This document shows, in pieces, positions 57,848-64,000 of a stretch of 64,000 bases of DNA; within the stretch, counting starts at the first letter, position 1; each line of letters starts with the position of its first letter. The notes beneath the pieces are model-generated. The model had not been told where the DNA came from. It did not search any database and worked only from the letters and a program-made list of their open reading frames with translations. Both the position numbers and the translations under genes were made by a program. The DNA comes from Kribbella italica (GTDB lineage Bacteria > Actinomycetota > Actinomycetes > Propionibacteriales > Kribbellaceae), in contig NZ_JACHMY010000001.1 of NCBI RefSeq assembly GCF_014205135.1, positions 4,030,001 through 4,094,000 on the forward strand, read 5' to 3'.

Positions 57848-60369
57848 TGAAGCTCGCCGTCCGCACCCTGCGCTTCCGCAAGGGCGGGTTCGTCGCCACC
57901 TTCGTCGCCGTCGTCTTCGGGACCGCCATCGTGCTGGCCTGCGGTGGCCTGATGGAGACCGGCATCCGCTCCAACGTGCCCGCCGAGCGGCTCGCGACCG
58001 CCGAGATCCTGGTCACCGGCAACCAGAGCCACCCGCGCCCCGGCGCCGAGGACCCCACGCCGCTGCGCGAGCGGGTCGGCGTCCCCGCCGAAGCCGCCGC
58101 GAAGCTCCGCGCCGTCGACGGCGTCGCCGAGGTCATCGGCGACCTCAGCTTCGCGACGCCGGTACAAACCCCCAACAGCTTCCTGCAGGCCGAAGGTCAC
58201 TCCTGGACCTCGGCCCGCCTCGCGCCGTACAAGCTCGTCTCCGGCGCAGCACCCACCCGGGCGACCGATGTCGTGCTCGACAGCTCGTCCGCCCGCTCCG
58301 CGGGCGTGCGCGTCGGCTCGCGAGTCACCCTCCTCACCAACGGGGAACCCAGCACCTACACCGTCCGCGGCATCGCCAACGGCCCGGCCGGCCACACCTT
58401 CTTCTCCTCCCGCGAGGCCACCCGCCTCGCCGCGACGCCCGGCCGCTTCTCCAGCCTCGGCGTACTGGTTGCCCCTGGCAAGGACATCGCCACCGTCAGG
58501 AAGGCCGTCGAGGAGGTGACCGAGACCATCGCCGGCGGCCTCACCCTGCACACCGGCGCGGACCGCGGCCACGCCGAGCACCCGGAGGCGTCCCAGTCCC
58601 GCGAGGCCCTGATCGCGGTCGCCGGCTCCTTCGGCGGTATCGCCACCATCACGATGATGTTCGTCGTCGCCTCCACCCTGGCCCTGTCCGCGCAGCACCG
58701 CGAACGCGAGTTCGCCCTGCTCCGCAGCATCGGCACCACACCCGGGCAGGTCCGCCGGATGATCCTCGGCGAGTCCCTGCTGGTCTCGATCCCCGCCGTA
58801 CTGATCGGCCTCGTGCCCGGCGTCCTGCTCGGCCGCTTCCTGTTCGACCAGCTCGCCGAGAACGGCGTCGCTTCACCGCTGCTGGAGTTCCACCAGGGCT
58901 GGATCCCGTTCGCCGCCGGCGCGGGCGCCGCCGTACTGGCCGCTGTCGGTGCCGCCCTGATCGCGGCCCGCAAGTCGGCCAGGATCAAGCCGGTCGAGGC
59001 GCTGGTCGAGGCAGGCCTGCAGCGCAAGTGGTTCGGCTGGATCCGCCTCCTCTTCGGCGTGCTCTTCCTGGGCGGCGGGACGGCGCTGGTGATCGTGACC
59101 GGCACCGTGATGTCCGGTCCGCTCGCCGGCGCGACCGCCGGCCCCGCCGTCCTGTGCTGGGCGATCGGCGTCACGCTGCTCGGCCCGTTCTGGACCAAGC
59201 TCGTCCTGGCGCTCGTCCGCTGGCCCCTGTACGCCGTGAGCCGCGTCAACGGCCGGCTCGCGATCATCAACGTGACGGCACGCTCGGTGGCGATGTCCGC
59301 CGCGGTGATGCCGGTGATGCTCGCGGTCGGCATCTCGACGGCCAACATCTACATGCAGACCACCCAGGTGCACGCCTCCGAGAAGGCTTTCACGAAGGAG
59401 CTCAAGGCGGACGGCGTACTGGGCTCGGTCACCGGAACCGGGCTGCCCACGTCGCTGCTGCCCGCCGTCCGCGAGGTGCCGGGCGTCGCCAGCGCTTCGG
59501 CGTACGTGACGAGCTACGGCGCTGTCGACGAACCGCGGAACGCGCCCTTCGACGAGGACGGCGCACCCCTGCTGGGCGTCAGCGCCCAGGGCAAGGACGG
59601 CGCCGCGCCGGTCCGGGTCACCGCGGGATCGCTCGAAGGCCTGACCGGTACGACGGTCGCGGTGCCGGACCGCCTGGTCGAGAAGACCGGTCGCGGGATC
59701 GGCTCGACGATCAAGCTGACGCTCGGCGACGGAACTCCCGTCGAGCTCCGGGTGATCGCGACCTTCGCCGCCGAGTCCGGGTACGAGAACCTCGTCCTGC
59801 CGGCCGGCCTGCTCGCCGCCCACACCACCGATCGGCTGGTTCCGCAGATCCTCGTGCGCTACGAACCCGGCGCGAATCCTGTTCCGGCGCTCGCCAAGCT
59901 GGCCGACACGCACCCCGGCGTACAGGTGTCGGGCCGGGAGGCGCTGATCGCCGGGAACAGCGAGGAACTGCAGACGCAGGCCTGGGTCAACTACATGCTC
60001 GTCGGCCTGCTGATCGGCTACACGGCGGTCTCGGTGGTCAACACCCTGGCCTCGTCGACGATCCGACGGCGGCGTGAGTTCGCCCTGCAGCGGCTGACCG
60101 GCTCGACCCGCGGCCAGGTCCTGCGGATGCTGACCACGGAAAGCACGCTGGTCGTCACCGCCGGAGTCGTCCTCGGCACAGCCGTCGCTTTGGCCACGCT
60201 GATCCCGTTCGCCGCGGCTGTCTCCGGCTCCGGTGTCCCGCACGGCCCCTGGTGGATCTACCTGGCGATCGTCGCCGCGGCCGCCGGTCTGACCTACCTG
60301 TCCACCCTCATCCCGGCCACCGGCGTCCTCCGCACCAGCCCCGCGGAGACAACCTCCCGCCCCGACTGA
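57844..60369 (+). CDS. FtsX-like ABC permease (duplicated)
   Basis: An 841-residue permease. Two FtsX/MacB units lie head-to-tail, each with a large extracellular domain. The first membrane segment is FVATFVAVVFGTAIVLACG; three more follow near residues 265-385. The second unit ends with three near 720-835 (YMLVGLLIGYTAVSVVNTLA). LRSIGTTPGQVRRMI and LQRLTGSTRGQVLRML are the repeated coupling helices. Such exporters remove antimicrobial peptides or lipoproteins. It follows the operon at 49-57 kb by 70 bases and may serve as its second exporter (weak inference). Confidence 0.92.
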   Translation: MMKLAVRTLRFRKGGFVATFVAVVFGTAIVLACGGLMETGIRSNVPAERLATAEILVTGNQSHPRPGAEDPTPLRERVGVPAEAAAKLRAVDGVAEVIGDLSFATPVQTPNSFLQAEGHSWTSARLAPYKLVSGAAPTRATDVVLDSSSARSAGVRVGSRVTLLTNGEPSTYTVRGIANGPAGHTFFSSREATRLAATPGRFSSLGVLVAPGKDIATVRKAVEEVTETIAGGLTLHTGADRGHAEHPEASQSREALIAVAGSFGGIATITMMFVVASTLALSAQHREREFALLRSIGTTPGQVRRMILGESLLVSIPAVLIGLVPGVLLGRFLFDQLAENGVASPLLEFHQGWIPFAAGAGAAVLAAVGAALIAARKSARIKPVEALVEAGLQRKWFGWIRLLFGVLFLGGGTALVIVTGTVMSGPLAGATAGPAVLCWAIGVTLLGPFWTKLVLALVRWPLYAVSRVNGRLAIINVTARSVAMSAAVMPVMLAVGISTANIYMQTTQVHASEKAFTKELKADGVLGSVTGTGLPTSLLPAVREVPGVASASAYVTSYGAVDEPRNAPFDEDGAPLLGVSAQGKDGAAPVRVTAGSLEGLTGTTVAVPDRLVEKTGRGIGSTIKLTLGDGTPVELRVIATFAAESGYENLVLPAGLLAAHTTDRLVPQILVRYEPGANPVPALAKLADTHPGVQVSGREALIAGNSEELQTQAWVNYMLVGLLIGYTAVSVVNTLASSTIRRRREFALQRLTGSTRGQVLRMLTTESTLVVTAGVVLGTAVALATLIPFAAAVSGSGVPHGPWWIYLAIVAAAAGLTYLSTLIPATGVLRTSPAETTSRPD

Positions 60370-60375
60370 AAGGTG

Positions 60376-60990
60376 TTACCGCGCCGGTGTCGGCTCGGCG
60401 ATCGGCTGGAGAGCGATCGTGGTTGCCTGGACGATGCCGGCGTTCTGCCGGATCCACGTCGAGAGCACCACCTGCAGATCCTCCAGATCCCGCTCCTCGA
60501 GAATCACCCCCGGCACCGGCACACTCGCCCCCAGCTCCGCCAGCACCGGCCGCAGGTGCTGGTCGGCGAGCAACTTGTGCGAAGGCGCCGCCGACACCGT
60601 CACCGGCACCACCACCGCCCCGCCGAGCGCCTCCGGCCGCAGTACATCGAGAAAGCTCTTCAGCAACCCCGTGTAGCTCCCCTTGTACACCGGCGTGGCG
60701 ACGACGACCAACGACGCCGACGACACCAGATCGATCGCGTTCTCCAAGGCGGCCCGCTGCTCGTCCGAGGCGTCGTCCCCCTGGAAGATCGCCGGCGCGA
60801 ACGTCACCAGATCGACCAGGTCGTTCAGCCGGTACGGCGTACCGAGCTCGGAGCTGAGCAGTTCCGCGACGGACGCCGCGGCGGCCGCCGTCCGGGAGCC
60901 CGCGCGCGGGTTGCCGACCACGGTGACCACGGACTGCGGCCAGACCGGCGGATCGGGAACGACGCGCGGTTCGAAAGCGGCTGAGGGCAT
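60376..60990 (-). CDS. NADPH-dependent FMN reductase family protein
   Basis: A 204-residue flavodoxin-fold reductase of the SsuE/MsuE type. The FMN phosphate loop is VGNPRAGSRT, and ATPVYKGSYTGLLKSFLD is the typical second flavin contact. It supplies reduced FMN to a monooxygenase, often for sulfonate use. No monooxygenase is next to it. The 6-base gap to the convergent permease has no clear terminator. Confidence 0.85.
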   Translation of the reverse strand: MPSAAFEPRVVPDPPVWPQSVVTVVGNPRAGSRTAAAAASVAELLSSELGTPYRLNDLVDLVTFAPAIFQGDDASDEQRAALENAIDLVSSASLVVVATPVYKGSYTGLLKSFLDVLRPEALGGAVVVPVTVSAAPSHKLLADQHLRPVLAELGASVPVPGVILEERDLEDLQVVLSTWIRQNAGIVQATTIALQPIAEPTPAR

Positions 60991-61050
60991 CGGGGATCTC
61001 TCCAGCGGTTCGGCAGTGAGGTTCCCCGAGCGTAACCAAAGTCGAGCGGC

Positions 61051-61725
61051 CTACTTGACTTTCTCAGGATCCGAACGTTTCGCCTTCACCTTGACAACCA
61101 CGAACCAGGTCACCGCGGCCACCGCGGCAGCGATCACGACGTACTGGAACACGCCGACCGACGACTCCACCACGTGCCACTTCTCGCCGAGCGCGTAGCC
61201 CGCGATGATCAGCGCCGAGTTCCACACCAGGCTGCCGAACGCGGTCAGCGCCAGGAACAGCGGCAGCGACATCCGCTCCACCCCGGCCGGCACCGAGATC
61301 AGGCTGCGCACCACCGGCACCACCCGCCCGATCAGCACCGCCTTCGGCCCGTGCTTGACGAACCACTGCTCGGCCTTGTCGACGTCCTCGATCTTCATCA
61401 GTGGCAACCGGGCCGCCAGCGCCCTGGTCCGGTCGCGGCCGAGCACCGCGCCCACGCCGTACAGCGCGAGCGCGCCGACCACCGAGCCGAGCGTGGTGAA
61501 CAGGATCGCGCTGATCAGCCCGAGATCGCCGCGGTTGGCCGCGAATCCCGCCAGCGGCAGGATCACCTCACTGGGCAGCGGCGGGAACAGGTTCTCCAGC
61601 GCCACCGCGAGGCCCGCGCCCGGCGCCCCCAGCTTCTCCATCATGTCGATGGCCCAGCCGGCCACCCCACCGGTCGGTTCCTGCGTTGCTAGCGCGGTCA
61701 TCATCACCTGGCTCGTCGAGTTCAT
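61051..61725 (-). CDS. DedA-family membrane protein
   Basis: A 224-residue membrane protein. ALENLFPPLPSEVILPLAGF is the DedA signature, and GRVVPVVRSLISVPAG and FTTLGSVVGALALYGVG (the G[A/S]xxG stretch) complete it. Recent work shows DedA proteins act as phospholipid-carrier flippases or scramblases. The start is ATG 61725; ATGs 61704 and 61701 are alternatives. It is divergent from the histidine kinase gene. Confidence 0.92.
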   Translation of the reverse strand: MNSTSQVMMTALATQEPTGGVAGWAIDMMEKLGAPGAGLAVALENLFPPLPSEVILPLAGFAANRGDLGLISAILFTTLGSVVGALALYGVGAVLGRDRTRALAARLPLMKIEDVDKAEQWFVKHGPKAVLIGRVVPVVRSLISVPAGVERMSLPLFLALTAFGSLVWNSALIIAGYALGEKWHVVESSVGVFQYVVIAAAVAAVTWFVVVKVKAKRSDPEKVK

Positions 61726-61789
61726 GGCGTCGACGCTAGGTGCGCGAGGCCTGCTCGCGCCCTGTGGTCGACCGTCGTAATTGCTCGGC

Positions 61790-61822
61790 TTTTCCACAGT
61801 ACAGAACTGTGGAAAACCACAG
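61790..61822. promoter_or_regulatory. Overlapping palindromes in the dedA-kinase divergent region
   Basis: TTTTCCACAGT (61790-61800) and ACTGTGGAAAA (61806-61816) form a perfect inverted repeat. CTGTGG-AAAA-CCACAG (61807-61822) forms another. A lone CTGTGG lies at 61762. The cluster ends just upstream of the predicted -35 zone of the kinase gene. Confidence 0.7.
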
Positions 61823-61844
61823 TCTCCGTTCGCCCGGTGCCCAC

Positions 61845-61850
61845 TAGCCT
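61845..61850 (+). promoter_or_regulatory. -10 element of the histidine kinase operon; probable leaderless transcript
   Basis: TAGCCT ends 7 bases before ATG 61858. There is no good -35, which fits a promoter needing an activator at the palindromes upstream. Confidence 0.45.
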
Positions 61851-61857
61851 GGTGCGT

Positions 61858-63138
61858 ATGCAGGCCATCGATCCGCGTCCCGGCAAGACCTTCGGGCACA
61901 GCACGCCGTACGGCGCCACCGCCTCCTCATGGCGCGGCACGCTGCCCGGGCGGAGCCTGCGGACTCTCGCGGGCGTCATGCTCGGCGCGCTGCTGGCCGT
62001 GGCCGAGCTGGGATTCCTGCTGGTCTTCGCGCTCGGCCTGATCCCGATCGTCGCCGTCCCCCGCTCCCGCCGGGCGGTGATCAGGTTCACCCATCGTTGC
62101 GCCCGGCAACTCGCCACCCTCGAGCAGCGCCGGCTGGTCCGGTTCCACGACGTCCACGACCTCGGTCCGTACGGCGACCGCCAAGCCTTCGGGTACGTCG
62201 CGCGCCGCTGGCCGCTCGGCCTGCTCGGCGGGCTGGTCCTGCTGCTGCTCGTCTTCGGCCTGGTGGTGGCCGGGTCGATGCTGTCGGCGTGGATCTTCGG
62301 CGGCGCCTGGGGATTCATCGAGGAGGACGGCGGCGCGGTCAGCTCGGCGACGATCGCCGTCGCCGCGATCCCCGGCCTGGTCCTGCTCTACCTGAACGTG
62401 ATGGGCATCGCCGGCGTCAGACAGCTCGACGTCGCGCTGGCCCGCCACCACCTGACCCCGTCGGCCGAGGACGTGCTGGCCCGGCGGGTCTCCGAGCTCA
62501 CCCTGAGCCGGGCCGAGGTCATCCAGGTCGTGAACGACGAACGCCGCCGGATCGAGCGTGACCTGCACGACGGCGTCCAGCAACGCCTGGTCGCGCTCGG
62601 CCTGCTGCTCAGCCGGGCCCGCCGGTCCCGCGACCCGGTGCACGCCGCCGACCTGGTTCGCCAGGCCCACGACGAGTCCGAGCAGGCGCTGGCCGACCTC
62701 CGCGACGTCGCCTGGCGCGTCTACCCGACCGTGCTCGACCAGCTGGGCCTGCAGGAGGTCGTCAGTGTCCTGGCCGAGCGCTCCGGCATCCCGGTCACCT
62801 TGAGGTACGACCTGCCCATCCGCCCGCCGGCGCCGGTCGAGACCGCGGTGTACTTCGTGATCTCCGAAGCGCTCACCAACGCCTCGAAGCACTCAGGAGC
62901 GGAGCGGATCAGGATCAGTGTCCAGGCAGCAGTCCCAGCGCCGCTCGGCTTCGCACCGGCGACCGAGCCGACCGCGGTCGTCGTGACCGTCACGGACGAC
63001 GGTCGCGGCGGCGCCGATCCCCGCGGCCGCGGCCTCACCGGCCTGGCCGGCCGCGTCGCGGCGTACGACGGCACCTTCACCATCGACAGCCCGCCCGGCG
63101 GGCCCACCACGATCCGAGCGGAGCTGCCATGCGAGTGA
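61858..63138 (+). CDS. NarL-type sensor histidine kinase
   Basis: A 426-residue sensor. Two pairs of membrane segments (LAGVMLGALLAVAELGFLLVFALGL region and LLGGLVLLLLVFGLVVAG) lie in the first 180 residues. The HisKA_3 phosphorylation box is ERRRIERDLHDGVQQRL. The HATPase part has SEALTNASKHSGA (N box) and VTDDGRGGADPRGRGLTGLA (G boxes). It overlaps the response-regulator gene by 10 bases. The signal is unknown, but is probably at the membrane. Confidence 0.92.
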   Translation: MQAIDPRPGKTFGHSTPYGATASSWRGTLPGRSLRTLAGVMLGALLAVAELGFLLVFALGLIPIVAVPRSRRAVIRFTHRCARQLATLEQRRLVRFHDVHDLGPYGDRQAFGYVARRWPLGLLGGLVLLLLVFGLVVAGSMLSAWIFGGAWGFIEEDGGAVSSATIAVAAIPGLVLLYLNVMGIAGVRQLDVALARHHLTPSAEDVLARRVSELTLSRAEVIQVVNDERRRIERDLHDGVQQRLVALGLLLSRARRSRDPVHAADLVRQAHDESEQALADLRDVAWRVYPTVLDQLGLQEVVSVLAERSGIPVTLRYDLPIRPPAPVETAVYFVISEALTNASKHSGAERIRISVQAAVPAPLGFAPATEPTAVVVTVTDDGRGGADPRGRGLTGLAGRVAAYDGTFTIDSPPGGPTTIRAELPCE

Positions 63139-63788
63139 TGCTCGCCGACGACAACATCCTTCTGCGCCAGGGAATGGTCCTGCTGCTCGAAGAGGAGGGC
63201 CAAGAGGTCCTCGCGGCGGTCGGCGACGGCGACTCCCTGGTCGCCGCCGTCCGCACCGCCGTCGCGACCGGCGAGGCACCGGACCTCGTCGTGGTCGACG
63301 TGCGCATGCCGCCCACCCACACCGACGAAGGCCTCCGCGCCGCCCTCACCATCCGCACCGAGTGGCCGGAGGTCGGCGTCCTCGTCCTGTCCCAGTACGT
63401 CGAGAAGGCCTACGCCACCCAACTCATCACCTCGGGCCAGGAAGGCTTCGGTTACCTGCTCAAGGACCGGGTGATGCGCGTCGAGGAGTTCCTCGAAGCC
63501 ATGGACCGCGTCGGCGCCGGCGGCGTCGCCTTCGACCCCGACGTCGTCCGCCAGCTCCTCGCCCGCACCACCCACACCGACCCGCTCAGCACCCTCACCC
63601 CGCGCGAGCACGAAGTCCTCGCCACCATGGCCGAAGGCCACAACAACCGGGGGATCGCCAAGAAGCTTTTCATCTCCCAGAGCGCCGTCGAAAAACACGT
63701 CTACGCCATCTTCGACAAACTGGCCCTCGACGACGACCCCACCTACAACCGCCGAAGCCTCGCCATCGCCAAGTACCTCACCAACTAA
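63129..63788 (+). CDS. NarL/FixJ-type response regulator
   Basis: A 219-residue regulator. The receiver domain has the acidic pair DD (7-8), phospho-acceptor Asp57 (LVVVDVRMPP) and Lys in LLKD. The C-terminal LuxR-type helix-turn-helix reads LTPREHEVLATMAEGHNNRG...SQSAVEKHVYAIF. It is the partner of the overlapping sensor gene, and may bind the palindromes at 61790-61822. Confidence 0.94.
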   Translation: MRVMLADDNILLRQGMVLLLEEEGQEVLAAVGDGDSLVAAVRTAVATGEAPDLVVVDVRMPPTHTDEGLRAALTIRTEWPEVGVLVLSQYVEKAYATQLITSGQEGFGYLLKDRVMRVEEFLEAMDRVGAGGVAFDPDVVRQLLARTTHTDPLSTLTPREHEVLATMAEGHNNRGIAKKLFISQSAVEKHVYAIFDKLALDDDPTYNRRSLAIAKYLTN

Positions 63789-63798
63789 TGCCCGAGAG

Positions 63799-64000
63799 CT
63801 AGGCGATCTTCGGCCCCAGGTGCAGGCCGCCGCTGGCGTCGATCGTTTGGCCGGTGACCCAGCGGGACCGGTCGGAGGCAAGCCAGGCGATCACGTCGGC
63901 GACGTCCTCGGCCTGCCCGAGGCGGCCGAGAGCGGTGAGGTTGGTGATGAAGTCCTCCAGTCCGATGAAGGCCTCCGCGTTGTCCGCCGTCCGGGTTCCG
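63799..64000 (-). CDS. SDR family oxidoreductase, C-terminal part
   Basis: The last 67 residues of a short-chain dehydrogenase running off the window. EDVADVIAWLASDRSRWVTG and QTIDASGGLHLGPKIA are the typical C-terminal end (cofactor-side TGQxIxxDGG; here DASGG). LGRLGQAEDVAD is the usual preceding loop. Substrate unknown. Confidence 0.9.
   Translation of the reverse strand, partial: GTRTADNAEAFIGLEDFITNLTALGRLGQAEDVADVIAWLASDRSRWVTGQTIDASGGLHLGPKIA

Noticed and set aside
1..64000. Insertion sequences, integrases, phage genes, tRNA or rRNA genes
   Set aside because: None could be recognised by motif on either strand.

Overview
The window is high-GC DNA from an actinobacterium, most likely a Kribbella- or Nocardioides-like organism. 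This is judged from codon usage, frequent GTG starts, ATGA/GTGA gene overlaps, a mycothiol-type SigR-RsrA pair, the actinobacterial ribosomal protein bL37, twin-arginine lipoproteins, and the association of aroA, rsgA, hisN and a SRAP gene with sigR. The species call is an inference; no rRNA or tRNA gene was seen.

Layout. 1-6,400: end of an unknown gene, a DUF5317 protein, a degenerate/intact pair of membrane HD-GYP proteins, tiny bL37, and an HTH/NB-ARC/TPR regulator. 6,400-10,000: RsrA-SigR with a SigR-type promoter, a hydrolase, the SRAP protein and a degenerate GGDEF protein. 10,100-21,060: an ECF sigma factor fused to a zinc finger, membrane anchor and extracellular repeats; a short AspRS under a T-box riboswitch; an M20 peptidase; a LAL regulator; two tandem alpha/beta hydrolases (one cytosolic, one Tat-exported); a DsbA-like protein; DoxX. 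21,100-28,000: aroA, rsgA, a repeat-rich spacer, an iron-box controlled siderophore-uptake pair, DUF2231, a cyclase-family metalloenzyme and hisN. 28,000-37,300: LacI-controlled sugar ABC importer, two Gfo/Idh/MocA oxidoreductases, a formylglycine-generating enzyme and the sulfatase it probably activates; together these look like a locus for a sulfated or modified sugar. 37,300-44,080: small hypothetical proteins, a CBS protein, a secreted subtilase, DUF4190 and an M16 peptidase pair. 44,090-47,280: a second sugar ABC importer. 47,370-49,080: TetR and a divergent membrane exporter-like protein sharing a matched pair of operators. 49,176-56,994: eight tightly coupled genes (MFS exporter, radical SAM/SPASM enzyme, free carrier protein, ATP-grasp ligase, dehydrogenase, APH-fold kinase, GT-B glycosyltransferase-like protein, free condensation domain). 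57,065-64,000: MacB/FtsX-type ABC transporter, flavin reductase, DedA protein, NarL-type two-component system and the end of an SDR gene.

The most striking unit is the eight-gene operon at 49-57 kb. It has the parts of a small specialised-metabolite pathway that loads an acyl or amino-acyl unit onto a carrier without an adenylation domain, and I do not recognise it as any described pathway. Regulatory DNA is unusually readable: a full translational T-box with a GAC (Asp) specifier, a GGGAAT-N18-GTT SigR promoter, an iron box, an 18/19 matched operator pair, a 15-bp perfect hairpin over a start codon, and a palindrome cluster upstream of a histidine kinase gene.
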